This document shows positions 22,385 through 35,408 of a DNA stretch of 64,000 nucleotides, piece after piece. The notes under the pieces are model-generated. The model was given only the letters and a program-made list of their open reading frames with translations. It was not told the DNA's origin and did no database searches. Position 1 is the first letter of the stretch. Each line of letters begins with the position of its first letter. The translations under genes were made by a program, and so were the position numbers. This DNA comes from Ostrinia nubilalis (taxonomy: Eukaryota; Arthropoda; Insecta; Lepidoptera; Crambidae): contig NC_087095.1 in the NCBI RefSeq assembly GCF_963855985.1, positions 2,552,001-2,616,000 on the forward strand. Direction: 5' to 3'.

Positions 22385-22890
22385 GGTTTAAGATATTTAT
22401 TTTCTCAAAAGATTACAAAAATCACTTACAGAGAAAATACAATTCAACAAAAATATTAATTATGTAAACGCGCGAACACAAAAGTGGGTAATAAAAACAT
22501 TCACACGCCGAACATTCAACTGCTGATCGAGTTCGATGCAGGCGCTAAGGCCGCGGATACATTAACTCATTTACGCAACAAAATTAATTCAACTTAAAAG
22601 TGACTGATCCTTTAAGATGTGGTCTCTAAGTAACTTTTTAAATGTTAATTGGGTTTTAGCATCTTTTATATTTTTGGGCAATTTGTTAAAAATTGTGCAC
22701 CTTGAAACATATTATTATTTTTTCCATAGTTCGTTCGGGGCTTAGTCAAGCAGATATTATTTGACTGGCGAGTTCTAAGTTTATGACATTGTGATTTTTT
22801 TATGAAAGTTATGTCAATGTGAATGCTTTTGTCCAAAATTTTTCTAATTAAAAGGCAAGTATTAAATTTAAATATTTGAGCGATATTCAT
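22385..22890 (-). pseudogene. Frameshifted C-terminal fragment of a Jockey-like LINE
   Basis: On the minus strand one frame reads from 22890 (MNIAQIFKFNTCLLIRK) to about 22690, then a single-base frameshift near 22690 moves it to a frame reading FNKLPKNIKDAKTQLTFKKL and ending at TGA, 22589-22591. The pattern YN-LP..IK....SFK..L is characteristic of the end of Jockey-type reverse transcriptases. The remaining 200 bp to 22385 would be 3' UTR. Truncated and broken, hence not functional. Confidence 0.6.
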
Positions 22891-23449
22891 TAACTTTGTC
22901 TAATGTCAAATGAAATAAAAAAAAAACAAGTTTACTCATTTGGATGAAAAACGAAAAATATGACAGTGTACTTAAAATAAGTTCAACTCCCACCCACTGT
23001 GCATCTGCGAGTCATGATCTATCAAAATATACAGGTCAATGTCTTCTAAAGAAGGTAGGTAATTAGCTAGAAGCTTAATTATTTGTGGAGTAAACACTAG
23101 AAACGCCATTGTTTATTCAGAACATCAAACCTTCGAACTTATAAGTTTTCAACTTAACAATAATGTCTTATTAATCTATTCATATTTATGAATATTTTAT
23201 TGAAACCAAACAGAACATTGCCCTTGTGAATAAATTATATTTTATTTTCAGCGGTATACTGATACCGCACCTTGTAGAACTGTCTACAAGGTCATATAAA
23301 TATCCTTGGACATTTTATACTGCACCTCAAGTCCCAAACTAAGTAAAGCTTGGACTATCATTATGTATATTATAAATAGAAAATGAGGTTATTTAATAAA
23401 AATTGAGAACATGCAAACATATTTACTTCTATACTATCTTTACTTCTAT

Positions 23450-23678
23450 ACTTAATATTATAAATGCGAAAGTAACTCTGTCTGTCTGTCAGTCACGCTT
23501 TCACGCCTAAACCACTGAAGATATTTTGATGAATTTGGCATTGAGATAGTTTGAGTCCCGGGAAAGGACATAGGATAGTTTTATCCTGGTTTTTGAAACA
23601 GGAACGCGCGCGATAAAGTTTTTGTGTGACAGACAAAATTCCACGCGGACGGAGCCGCGGTCGGAAAGTTAGTATCTC
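23450..23678 (-). repeat. Family D repeat
   Basis: Full-length-looking copy: TATTATAAATGCGAAAGTAA at the 3' side, (TCTG)n, and CCGCGGTCGGAAAGTTAGT at the 5' side. Confidence 0.75.
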
Positions 23679-24154
23679 ATAAATATTAATAATTATTAGT
23701 CTAATAACAGGTCTACGAATTTTCCGAAGAACTGTCTTGAATCTCAAAAAACAAAAGCTTAGTAACAATCAGGGTAAGCTTTGTTTATTAGAGGTCAAGC
23801 TGTAGATCCACTCAAGAGATAAGAATATTACGATAAGTACGAATAATCCGGTGTAATCAAATAAACAGCGACTAAAGAGGAAAACCTGTATCTTTATTTC
23901 GTGGAATCACAAAATAATAATGTGTAAAAAGAACAGTAAATGAACAAAAATTAATGCCTGCCGAGCATTTTCCGCTCTTATAAGTCTTGTCTTTTAATTA
24001 AAACTTTAAATCTCAAGAAAGAAAAGTAAAACATTTAATTTTAGTATGCAAGAACCATTAGTTCTGTGTTGCATTGAAATATGCAAACTGCATTGCCTGT
24101 TTTCAATTGAACAGTTCGATAAGTACTGGTTTTCATTTAAGAATTTTGCGCTCG

Positions 24155-24240
24155 GCGCGGCGGCCACGTAACGAACTACGAAGTTTCGTAGCTACGCCGT
24201 AGACTCGTAGTCTCGTAGCGCTGTAGCACAATCTACGAAT
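24155..24240. repeat. Cluster of CTACGA palindromes
   Basis: GCGCGGCGGCCACG followed by AACTACGAAGTTTCGTAGCT and repeated GTAGACTCGTAGTCTCGTAG; GC-richer than its flanks. Possibly a worn MITE. Confidence 0.5.
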
Positions 24241-24583
24241 GTACATTGTACAGCGGATTCACGACCTAATGATGTGGGAAAACAATTAGTGTAAGAGTGG
24301 CATAATGAAGAGAAAGCATTGTTTGAAGCTTTATAGAATCAAAACCTCTTTGTTTACTTGATGAGCAGGTATTCGAAATTATGATCAATTAGATACGAGG
24401 TATCTTGTCAGTAGTCTTTATTTTATTATATTTACAACAGCTCCTGGCGCATGTAAGATCAGTTTTTGTTAGAATATAAATTCTAAGTAGCTTAACACCT
24501 CATGGAAACGAAAGACGATCTTCAATTTAATAATAATTGATTGTAATTTCAATAAAAATCAAAGGTCGCAATGCGAAAACTTT

Positions 24584-24698
24584 GGCTGAGTTGCACCATC
24601 TTACCTTAACTTGAACAAACGTTAAAAATCTGTCAAACTCCGTACAAAAAACACCGGTTACTGTTATTGTTACGGCTAAAAGGTGGTGCAACTCAACC
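24584..24698. mobile_element. Family B MITE
   Basis: Both ends present; core CAAACTCCGTACAAAAAACA followed by CCGGTTACTGTTATTG. Confidence 0.75.
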
Positions 24699-24798
24699 TT
24701 AAAATATTAAATACATTAATAATAGTGTGACAGCTAATATTAATTATTTCATTCAAGATTCTTTATTCTTTTATGACTTGCAACGTGTAAAAAATGAG

Positions 24799-24991
24799 GG
24801 CTTAATCCACTATTCCCCGTTGATAATCCCCGTCAACGGGGATTAGTGAACTTTTTGTTCACTATTCCCCGTTATTATAGGATTTTATGTTTAACTTATA
24901 AGCTCTAATTGGCGTTAACGGGGAATAGTGAACAAAAAGTTCACTAATCCCCGTTGACGGGGATTGTCAATGGGGAATAGTGGAATAAGCC
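24799..24991. mobile_element. 193-bp MITE of nested palindromes
   Basis: Outer arms 24799-24875 and 24915-24991 pair over about 77 bp (GGCTTAATCCACTATTCCCC ... GGGGAATAGTGGAATAAGCC). Each arm contains two smaller palindromes of its own, ATCCCCGTCAACGGGGAT and AGTGAACTTTTTGTTCACT. Confidence 0.8.
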
Positions 24992-25234
24992 AAAAAGAGC
25001 TTGCTCCTACTATTTTAGTTACTGTGACCGTACATTGTACCTCGGTTCCGAGAAGCTTCTTATTTCTCAATAATTTAGCGATTTTAATTAGTAACCATTG
25101 GACAATAAGGACGCGTTCCCGCTGCGCCGGGAATCCTGTTACCGTGAAATAGTAAGTCATGATAATAAGAGGGTTAAAATTAGCTTTGGTGCAGAATACT
25201 GTTTTATATCTATAAATCGAAATTTCACTGATTG

Positions 25235-25390
25235 ACGGGCTCACTCATCATGAAATTTCAGAAACTACAAGTTCTAGGAGTCTCAAATTTTGCATGGGGG
25301 TTCTTTTTAGAACGTAGGTGCTCACTAAGACGGGATTTTGCTAAATTAAACCTCTAAGGGAGTAAAACGGGATCGCGGGCGGCCGCTAAT
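25235..25390 (-). repeat. Family E relative
   Basis: Ends GGATCGCGGGCGGCCGCTAA on this strand, with GGGAGTAAAACGGGAT; the rest is diverged. Confidence 0.6.
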
Positions 25391-26355
25391 TATTATGAAA
25401 TGTACATTATAAATCTGCCCCTATAGTTAAAAGGACTCATTTAACACCAAATTAAAATGGAGACAAAAATTAATTCTTAGCTATCCTTGAGTTAAACTCG
25501 TATCCGAAAAACAGTATTAAATGCGCCTTTTCAACTATCGGGGGCAGATTAGTGTGGTAATTTTTCATGTTCTGGGAATAAAGATACGATTTTTTTATGA
25601 ATGACAAATAAATAAAACTCATTGCACCTAAAAACGTTTCAGTCAAACAAAGACATCGACAATATAAACATAGCTTAATGTTTAATGAAGAGTAGACAGT
25701 ATTATTTATGAAACTGTTACAAAATGACTAACTATAATTGATTGTATACCTTAAACTCGAGAAATAAAGATCAAAATCAGTTGATTCCGTCCTTGAATTA
25801 AGTGGAAATATGTTGTCGATTGTAGGTATCTACTCATATTTAAAAGAAGGACTTTGATCTAAATAACACCTAAAAACAAAGAGTTTGGCCGTGATCAAAA
25901 GTATCTAAAAATTCTACCCGTTTACACTTAAATATTATCAAATTTTCTTTTCTAGAAAAACTCTTTAACTATCCTAAAAATATCTACAAGGTTTAAGTAG
26001 AAAAGTTACTTAAATTCTAGCCGACTACATAAATAGGTCGCTCTGGGAGAGAGGACGAAAACAAATTTTGTGGAAACATTTTTTCTCTCCAGTATTTCCC
26101 AATATACCGCCCGGGGCTAGTTGTCGACAGGGGAATGTTTACCTTCACTGTTTAAGTTAACAGTTAGTTACTGCCAAGTCAGAATAACACTAGTTTTCGG
26201 ATCGATTTACTATCTAATCCTCTTACTAAGCAGAAGGATAATTATTATTGTAGTAATCTTCAAAATAATAGTTTAGTGTTTCCTGTAATTTTGTTTCCAT
26301 TTCATGAAATAGTCATATGACGTAACATAGTAAATACCCGCAGTCCACAATATCG

Positions 26356-26550
26356 TTCCTTCGTTCGTTTCAGCCGCATGACGTCCACTGCTGGGCAAGG
26401 CCTAACTCAAGGACCTCCCGTCACTTTCACTACATCGTCGGTCCACTAACTACGTCTTCCGGCTCGTGGTCGCCACTCGAGAACTTTTCTGCCCCGGCGG
26501 CCATCAGCTCTGCGAGCTATGTGCCCCGATTCGATTACCATTTGGTCAAT
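26356..26550 (-). mobile_element. Degraded family A 3' end
   Basis: Reverse of the terminal ORF region with tail CGTTCGTTTCAGCC at the left; several internal deletions (after 26400 and at 26440) break the frame. No clear target duplication. Confidence 0.7.
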
Positions 26551-27282
26551 TCCCGCACACTCTTTTCGTGAATATCGTAAAAATAGACTTCGTTTTCGTT
26601 CGTTCGTTAGATTTATAGAGCCACTGCAGTGAAGACTAAAATGACCTGATGATTATGACTGATCATTTAAAATACTTTGATCGATATAAACCGCTAAGAC
26701 TACAGCTACTCAATGGTAAGACATTAGTATTATACGAATTACTTAGTATTCAAATCATACTAAGGATAATTAGTATTCAAATAAATTTTAGCTTATTCAT
26801 ATTACAAAGTAATGTAGAGGTAAATTTTACTAAAAGCTTGCTACATGTTTAATCAAAGAAGAAGGTATTCATCTAAGTTATCTTGCCTTGACTTTCATGT
26901 TCAACTTAAATATAATCTAATAATACTAAAATTATATTAAAGTAAGTAATCACATACATTACTTTTTGGACTGGGATTTTTAGTAGTTGATGGACTAAAT
27001 AACATGTATTGCCATATGGCATTCTATTCCAGTCAACTTTTGGGTCAATCAGAAAATTAGAGTTGGCAGTTTCATAAAAAAAGACTTTGCTGTACATTGA
27101 CGGAAGAAAAACTTTTTTTTGTTATTAAAACTTTAGATCTCCAACATATTTCTTTTTAAGGAAGACGTAATAAGCTATAGGCTGTACAAGAAGACAGTGG
27201 ATGAAGAAGATCTTAAGACCAATAAACATTATCCCAACCATAGCCCAACCAGTACCACCACGTCATACCGACAGCGACACTT

Positions 27283-27443
27283 GAGCTATGTGCCCGGCGG
27301 GGCAGTAAGTGACAGTGGGCGCACTGTCACTTGATTTTAGCAATTCTGCGAGCTATGTTGGTCACTTTGGTTCTCCTGCGGATCTCCTCATTTCTGATTC
27401 GATCACGCAGGGAAACTCCGAGCACACGGACCCCGCTCCATCT
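27283..27443 (-). mobile_element. Family A fragment, internal part
   Basis: Reverse of the region KVTDIARRI..KWQWAGHIA and a stretch further 5' (GVRVLGVSLRDRIR-like in reverse) with an internal rearrangement at 27290-27325. The 3' end of the element is missing. It extends further toward the 5' end than the other copies. Confidence 0.6.
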
Positions 27444-28171
27444 TGTTTCTTGTAACAACAATTATAAAACAAGTTAAGCCATAAAAGCAAAAATTTTATT
27501 TACAGCATCAATTTTAATATTGAGAATTTGTCGTTTGTTAAGAAAAATATGTAATTTTTAATGAGGCAAGTAACAGTGTCAGACTTGTAAAAGCAATCAT
27601 AAAATTAGTACTCAATGATTTTGCTAGAGTTTTTTTTAGTAATGTAGCATAAACTTATCCTCAAGTAATTTCTGGATATAAAAGACGGATTTTTTGTTTA
27701 TCATACTGGTAGCTTGTTAAGTCAGAAAATAATAAAATACAATCAAATGAACTGGCTCGTTTTCTCGGACTGTGACCTCGTTTGAACTCAGGGCTGGTTC
27801 CTTAGAGATTGCTTCATGTTGGGACGAGCTCAGACGGCGGCCGTTTTCATTGTTTTACTCATTAAAATAATTATTTTCTAAGGCCCTGCCTTAAGAGTTT
27901 CATAAACACCTTTTGAGGCCACGAAATGTGAGAGTTGTAATGTTTTATTAAAAAAAATTTTTTTGACTGAGTATTTACGTTTTAGTTTTTAAATATTTTG
28001 TAGCTTTTTACTTTCTAGTTAGTGAGATCTCTTTATGAGTGCTTTTAATATATTTACATGATAAAATTAAGTTGCTACAACTGTTTATTCATTTAGATCC
28101 TTTAAACTACTCAACGGATTTGATGCAGTTTCAAGTGATTCAAGAGAAAGGTTTACATTGTACCTTTTTTC

Positions 28172-28578
28172 AACCGACTTCAAAAAAGGAGGAGGTTCTC
28201 AATTCGACCCGTATGTTTTTTTTTTTTTCTATGTTTGTTACGCGATAACTCCGCCAATTATGAACCGATTTTAACAAATCTTTTTTCTGCGTATAGGTAA
28301 TACCTCAAGGGTGGTCCCATTTAAATTTAATAATAGAAAAACCAACCCCCAAGGGTGGAAAATTGGGGATGAACTTTTTTATACGCAATATCTCCGCCGA
28401 TTATAAATCAATTTGAACGATTATTTTTTTGTTGAATAGGTATTATCAAAAGGGTGGTTTCATGCGAATTTGAAGAAAATATTTCACCCCCAAGGGTGGA
28501 AAATTGGGGAAGAACTTTTTTATACCCAATATTTTCAATTTTTAGTTTTTTTTTGTGTTCACGCACTTGAAGTCGGTT
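28172..28578. mobile_element. Family G element with short inverted ends
   Basis: Ends AACCGACTTCAAAAAAGGAG and CACTTGAAGTCGGTT (12-bp inverted ends). Inside, the block CCCCAAGGGTGGAAAATTGG occurs twice (28348, 28490), as does ACTTTTTTATACGCAATATC with variation. No coding frame. Confidence 0.65.
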
Positions 28579-28619
28579 TTATTTTTTTAAAAAGTTAATT
28601 ATTATTTCGGGGAAAAAAT

Positions 28620-28925
28620 GCATTGAATTGCATACCTATCCTGCGGGGACAGGGTAGGTTTTGTGGGGCTCACCAAGTCAGAAGGACAAAGGCATACCCA
28701 CTAAAAAGACCCCGGTGCTCCGTTATTCGCCTTAAGTGGGAAGGAACTGTGGGATTCCGGGCAAAGCCTTCACTACCCCAGTCCCTCCCGGCGATTGCCC
28801 GCCTACACGGCGGGCCCTACAGGCCCCCCAGGACGGGGGGCGACGGGAGCAGCTAGGAGCACACAGCTGTTCCCGTCCGACGGGTTTACATTATACCTGT
28901 GCGAAGTCGGGGCGGGTCGCTAGTA
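28620..28925. mobile_element. GC-rich transposon-derived block
   Basis: An abrupt GC-rich island in AT-rich DNA. Its last 30 bp (CGAAGTCGGGGCGGGTCGCTAGT) are the reverse of the ACTAGCGACCCGCCCC start found on several lepidopteran dispersed repeats, which speaks against a host exon. Two overlapping open frames of 72-77 codons (28623-28856, 28736-28954) show no family likeness. Confidence 0.45.
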
Positions 28926-28929
28926 AGAT

Positions 28930-31900
28930 ATCATCAACATCATCTCAACGATAGGACGTCCAGAATATATTTTTGAAAATTTACTTTTCAGCTATACGTA
29001 GGTAAATACGAATATACATTTTTATTCAACAAACTCACCAACACAAGTAAAATAGACACACGAGTTCCGTTTTTTTTTTTAAGAAAACATACTGACATTG
29101 CGGTAAATGTTAAACAACCCAAAAATACAAATAAAAACAAACACTTGTTTCGTTTTTTCCGTTTCAACAAGCTCTCAACAACAAAAAGATACAACAAGCA
29201 GAACAATTTTTCGAGTAAACAAAAGTACCTACCTAAGCCCACTTGACATTGCAATAAGTTTCCGAAGAAAATTGAGTGAAACAGCAATAAAAAGTTCTGT
29301 TATTTTTCTTTCACTTCAACAATTTGTCAACAATGACAAGGTCTCATAAGTCTTCAAAGTACGAGACACGAGTATACTAGTGATTTGAAGTAAAATAAAC
29401 ATTATTTAAAGTTTCCAGTACATATTTTTTAAGTTATGTAATGTACCTACAATATTTTTTACAAATAAAATACTGTAATTATCAAGTGTTTTAAGTAAGA
29501 AACTAAGATTATTGTAATTAACTCGATAATGAATCGATTCTCTACTAATCGTAAAATAGGTACCTACAATTTGTATACTTCATAAGAATATTTTATGAGG
29601 CTGACAAAGGAGACAGTTCCTTCCTCCACTTTTTCTTAGCACCTGCCGATATTTTGATGTCCCAAAGTGGTGTCAAGACAAGTGGTGGTTGGGGCATGTA
29701 GACTGTCTTTTGTAGAAACTGTATTTTGCAAGATCCCGTTTACTACTGTATGTGTATCATAATATTAACGTTCTCACGCACAGTGTCCTGCAATAAACCG
29801 AAAACTGGATTGCCATTGGAACGGGCTCTAATAGGGATAGAGGTTCGAAGGATTGAGATTTTAATTCCGTAGGTTCTATGGCCCCGGGAAAAATAAGGGC
29901 CTTGTATGGAACATAAAGTCGCGCCGGCTGACAGTAAAGTTTTTATAGTGTGCAAATAAAGGCTTCTCGAGAGACGCTAGAACTTTGTCATTATACCGTG
30001 TCCTATTGGGACTTATGTGTGCTCTATGTTCTTTTGTTTAAGTTAGTCAAAATATGTATTGTGATTAAAAAGTTAGTTTATTAATGAAATAACAGCAGTG
30101 TTTGGTTGCTCTACCACCATTTACCAAGTTAAAACTGATACTATTTTCTTATAAAACAAAAGTTGGTAATTTTCCTACAATTAATTGGGATAAAAGGATA
30201 GACTTTCATTTGTTGTTTTTTTTATGTTTAGATTGGTAAACATCTTTCATCCACCAAAAATTTTACTATATCCAAAAATAATGTATTTTTTTTATTTCTT
30301 ATAGAGTAAACTTTCAGTCCTTGAACGCTATCAGTCATTGAACAGAACACAATAAACTGCAATTGATCTCTCTCTTTGAATGCAGTCTTTCTAAAATGCA
30401 GTGCCCGACAGGATCCATAATTGTATCTTACCTTACCAATAACACCTTTTGTAAACATTATGGAAGCAATAAACTATTGAGTATTGAGATCAGTCTCTTT
30501 CTATAAAGCGATCAGTTGCAGTGTCCATTTTTAGAAAAACCTAAATAATATTTTTACTCTACCCTACCCTACTACTATTTAGTTTACCCTACATTTTAAT
30601 GTCCTAAACCGAAAATACGTCCCTTACTTAACTTAAAAACTCGAAAACAAATCTTCAAATAAAACGGGCCTTCCCCAATCCAATCTACTCGTTCTATTGC
30701 CACAATGCCATAAAACTCACAGTGTGACGTAACCTTTTTTATAGTGTGCAAGTAAGTCCGGGAGTCTGGAAGTTTGTCATTACCGTGTCCTTGTTAACAA
30801 TTTTGTTTACGTGCCTTCTTTGATGTCACCGTGACACTGGAATGTTTTGTTCTAGTTCTTTGTTTTGTTTTGTTTTGGAATGTTGAGGTATGTAGTGAGA
30901 CTTGGAGAAGGAGGATAAGTAGTTTGTTCTATGATTTGGTAATTTTTGCTTTATTTTGTTGTTATTAAATCATGTGACTTTAATTAGTTCTCTCTTGTAC
31001 GTTTACAGTTTTGGTGTACATAACGATAGCGTTTCTTTCTACCAAAATATTTCATTTCTTATACTTCATATCAACAAATGGAAATAAATAACTAAATTTA
31101 ATGCTACCAAAAAATATTCTATTTTACTTTTTACTTTTAAACTTTAAAACATATCTTTTAGAATAAAAAAAAACTAATTCTATCTTTTAAATACTACCTG
31201 CCTATATTATTATACATACTTCACTATCTGCGAATACATGAGTATTTCGTTACTTACGTATTCACAGATAGTAGAGTTCCAGTTGCAAGTTTTTTTAACA
31301 AAAAAAAAGGAACTGTAATATGTAAAACTTTTACATTACAAAATAAAAAACTCAAAAGCTCATTCAGTTTACATAATACAAACATTATTGTTATTACTGA
31401 CACAGGGAAAGTATAAAAGTGTGCTTCAAACGAATATAAACACCGAAAAGCTCTTCTATGCAATAAGGGTTGAGGTTGGTAACGGCGGAAAGTTTAAAAA
31501 AAGCTTTAAGCCGTTTTAATTTAATTTCCTGTTCGGCTTCAGTCGTCATGAAGAGAGCTTTTACCAAGTGATTTTTACAATAATGATTTTATGTTGAATT
31601 AAAGTATATTGGTAAGTTGAAAGTCACCTCAATAAAGGCAACTAAAATTGAAAAAAATCCAAAGTTTAGAATACTGTCTCTACAATACCATGATTAATCC
31701 ATTGTTACTTAAAGATTCATAAGCGCTATTTGCACCACGTTATATTCTGGTGGTAAAAATAACAATTACAAAACGAAACTGGAGCATTACTAATTTCACT
31801 TCTATACCCCACAATAAACCTTTGTTTACCGCATACCCTACACTTTCTAATTGGCGTCCACACGGCCGTAGTTATAGTTCTGTAATTTTGCGCCGGCCTG

Positions 31901-33480
31901 TCGTTGGAGCAGCCCTGTAATTACCACGAAGGTTAACTTTATGTAAATAGTTGAAATTGGAATAAACTTAGTAAATTAGCTTAATCATTATGACAGGGCA
32001 GTGGGGCAGGGTTGTGATTACTGATTTCTTAGGCGTGCGCGGCGTTTTGAGGGGTTCGCTGCGTGATATCGAAAATTGCTACATCGAATATCACGAAAGC
32101 GAAAACGTGTCAAACGGTCTCCAAATCAATGGTATGCCACGACTGTCGCGACTTCGAAACATTACCTACTTACTGCATCGAATGGTTAACACAGTGAATA
32201 TCGTGACTTCTCAAGGTTGTAGTATACTCGTAGAGCGCTATTAAATCATCGAATGAAATAATATTACCTATCCCATAATGTGAAATAGCTAGGACAAAGA
32301 AGAAGACGAAACCATGTTAATGGAGTTATTTTTTTTAATCAAACCTTCTTAATTTCTGTTGTGACGTGCGTCGATGTAGCATCTTTTGATGTCATGTAGG
32401 GAACCCCGTTCTAAGGGCAAGACCAAAGTCCTTTTATGGAAGACAAGATCCCTAATTTATAAGTGACATGCAGTAACATTTCACAGGAATTTTGTTTACA
32501 TAGGGGTCACTTAAAAATTAGGGATTGATGGTAAAAACGGGTATTAATGTATTAATAAAGTTATGCTCTAAATCCATCGCTTCCATCCAATTTATTCATA
32601 TTGCGATTTACATTCACGATTAGTCCATTTAGTAATTGTCCATTTTGTATTTGGTCCACTTTTGATATTACACTGTAAAACAATTTATTTGTGACAGCTC
32701 TATATCTATTAGCTTAAAATCATCACAACTGGACACAACTTCAGAATTCAGAGTTTAGTATTAAATTCGTTTTATCTAGGTTAGAACTAAGGGGCGTTTT
32801 CACCACTTAATTTACAACAAAGTAATTTACTAACAAAGTAACAAAGTCCCTGATAGCTATCAGAAGCTTATGAGATGACCTACAAGTTTTGCTTCCCAAA
32901 AGGAAAATCTAATGAAGCCAACTGGTAGATGAAGCAACCATCCTTTGCTCTAACAAATAAAAAATGCATTCTAAATGTTTTCAGGGACCAAAACTGACTC
33001 CAATAGCTACGTATAATGCAAGACTCGCCTTACTTAATCATAAAATTTGATACCACGGTGTAGAATAAAATGAGGATGATGGCCATAAACGCTGATGCAA
33101 TTTTATCTCTCTAAGACCCTCAGTCCCTCACCCATCGCAATTTGTAATCAACGTCCTAAACAACGGTTTGAATTAACGCAATTTTTCATTTTCATTTTTA
33201 ATAAACGCGATGTATAATACTGTATTCAATTTTTTACCCAAAAATCCCTCGCTAATAAGATTAATTTTAAGCCGGTCCCCTCTGTATTCAGTGTGTGATT
33301 AGATTAAAAGGTTCCTTGTCCGTCCGTGTGTAAACGGGCCCTTAAAATGTTCTTTATACATCAGTGTCGTGTCTAAAAGAAGTTATTTATGTCGTATAAT
33401 AAGGGACGGTTTAAGGGGGTAGATTAACATCGACATGCTTAGATGTTTTTCGTTATAAACATTGAAGAAAAATATGTTGA
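28930..33480. other. No gene seen in 4.5 kb
   Basis: AT-rich. Two diverged direct repeats (TTTATAGTGTGCAA ... ACTTTGTCATTA ... CCGTGTCCT) lie at 29938-30005 and 30733-30797. A small inverted repeat (CTATCTGCGAATAC / GTATTCACAGATAG) is at 31225-31270. A CpG-richer stretch at 32025-32165 opens an 84-codon frame of unknown meaning. Confidence 0.5.
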
Positions 33481-33483
33481 AAC

Positions 33484-33778
33484 TAGCGGCCGCCCGCGAC
33501 TTCGTACGCGTGAATCCCGTTTTACCCCCTTAGGGATGGAGTTTCGTAAAATCTTTTCTTAGCGGATGCCTACTTCATAACATCTACCTGAAAGCCAATT
33601 TGTTCATACAAATGTTTTTCCCCGCTAACTTCCGTTCCCGTGGGAATTTCGAGAGTTCCTATCTTACTGCACCTCTACGGTACCTAAGCTACGTTCCTTC
33701 CTTTCAAGTGCCTACGTTTAGCCGTTTCGGCTGTGCGTTGATATGTCAGTCAGTCAGTCAGTCAGTTTCTCCTTTTAT
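33484..33778 (+). repeat. Family E repeat
   Basis: Starts CTAGCGGCCGCCCGCGACTT; ends in (GTCA)n at 33746-33766. Joined at once to the minus-strand family D copy. Confidence 0.75.
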
Positions 33779-33779
33779 C

Positions 33780-34013
33780 CCAACTAATATTATAAATGCG
33801 AAAGTAACTCTGTCTGTCTGTCTGTCTGTTACGCTTTCCCGCTTAAACCTCGCAACCGATTTTGATGAAATTTGGCATAGAGATAGTTTGAGTCCCGGGA
33901 AAGAACATAGGATAGTTTTTATCCCGGTTTATGAAACAGGGACGCGCGCGATAAAGTTTTTCTGTGACAGACAAAATTCCACGCGGGCGAAGCCGCGGGC
34001 GGAAAGCTAGTTA
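33780..34013 (-). repeat. Family D repeat
   Basis: Complete copy from AATATTATAAATGCGAAAGT, through (TCTG)n at 33812-33831, to GCGGGCGGAAAGCTAGTTAT. It lies directly next to a family E repeat. Confidence 0.8.
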
Positions 34014-34070
34014 TATCTAAATTACTTTTTTAACTGTAGCCTGGCGATGGTTACCAGACTGCAAGACTAC

Positions 34071-34220
34071 GCCCGTATTCACAAACGATGCTTCCTTAAG
34101 TGACGCAGTTAATCGAAAGCATAGCGTTGAATAAAACTCTGTGATTGGTTCGTGTGACACCCTGTGCGTCCAATGTCCACGCGCACTGTGAGACCTCATA
34201 GTAATGATTGTGAATACGGG
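34071..34220. mobile_element. Family C MITE
   Basis: Opposite direction to the copy at 21251; ends GCCCGTATTCACAAACGATG and TGATTGTGAATACGGG. Confidence 0.75.
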
Positions 34221-34441
34221 TATATACTTGTACTATGGAGTATACAACTTGTGTCGAAGAGGAAATTTTCATAGATGAATTGTCTCCCTTTCAAATTGAT
34301 ATTACTTACGTGACTCAATTGAGTACCTATTTTAGAAAGTATTTTGAAGTTTTACATAGAAATATCTTATGTGTTAAATGTATCTTCTATTTTTGTTATT
34401 ACAATATTTAGTAGTTTGTCTAATACCATAACATTTTTCTA

Positions 34442-34638
34442 CAGTGAAAAAAATGTTTGGTTATAGCTTACACAAAAAAGTGACTGGCGAACTAAGTGTT
34501 AACTATAACCAAACTAAGTCTAGCTCGCTACAGAATTATTTAATTTTGTTTAATTTACACAACATTTTTTTCCTCGTAACCGAAGTGTTCGGTGGTCACT
34601 TTTGTTGTGTAAGCAGTAACCAAACATTTTTTTCAGTG
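34442..34638. mobile_element. 197-bp MITE with TA flanks
   Basis: Ends CAGTGAAAAAAATGTTTGGT and its near-reverse complement, with TA on both sides (34440-34441, 34639-34640), as in Tc1/mariner-type insertions. Arms continue through GCTTACACAA and AAAGTGAC. Confidence 0.75.
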
Positions 34639-34849
34639 TAATAATAAGAACTCTAGCATTATTATAGGCTATTTTTTAATACAACTAAGTTTCTTCTGAC
34701 ACGCCAAAAGTTCATTCAAACTTAAACCTCTGATAAACACCTAATAACACAAAACACTTAGAAAACACTCAAACACCTACACCGCCACAGAAAATTAACA
34801 TGTGCCTCAAAAAACACACTATCCTCCCAACCCAACCGACCAGTTTCAG

Positions 34850-35050
34850 GGCCAGTCTGAAAATCAGTGCTGAGCTTGTAGCTCAGCATTATGCTGAGAC
34901 TGGTACCTTTTGCTTACCTATAAAAGTGTAACATAATAAGATTCGAATTTTTGTTTGTAACTTTTTCTTTTTTTCTTTATTTCTGTGTACCCATTCACTT
35001 GTAAGTAATTTATTTTTTAGTGTGTAGCAATAAAAAAAATTCATTTTCAT
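34850..35050 (+). repeat. Retroelement 3' tail
   Basis: GCTGAGCTTGTAGCTCAGC hairpin, then a T-rich stretch, GTAGCAATAAAAAAAATTC and (TTTTCAT)n; arrangement typical of a LINE end. No coding part. Confidence 0.4.
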
Positions 35051-35408
35051 TTTCATCAGTTAAATGTTGATATATCTTGCATCTGTGCTGGACTTGGAAT
35101 TTCAGCTTGAGAATCGTTTAAGTTACCTACAGGGCCAACGCATAGATTATACACGCACCACCAATTCTACCTCAAACCTACCTTTATCTCGCATCTCGCT
35201 TTAGAAGTACAGTTAACAGCTTCACTGTACATTTTTGTTGCGAAATAAGCCCTATTGCAACGGCATAAGGTAGGTACTTTGTTTAGGTTCTATGCTTGGT
35301 ACCTACGTTGGTACGTTCCCACAGTCAGTCAAGAATTATTCAGTTGGAGGCATCACTCGATTTGTTAGTGACGGGTCAGGGCTACTCCGGATGGAATCTG
35401 TAGTCTCA

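Noticed and set aside
31990..32244. 84-codon frame in a CpG-richer stretch
   Set aside because: No recognisable motif; could be a regulatory or repeat segment, not enough to call a gene.
33746..33832. CRISPR-like short repeats (GTCA and TCTG runs)
   Set aside because: They are simple microsatellites at the ends of family E and D repeats, without spacers.
33600..34010. 136-codon open frame on the plus strand
   Set aside because: Lies across a family E repeat and a reversed family D repeat; a frame through non-coding repeats.
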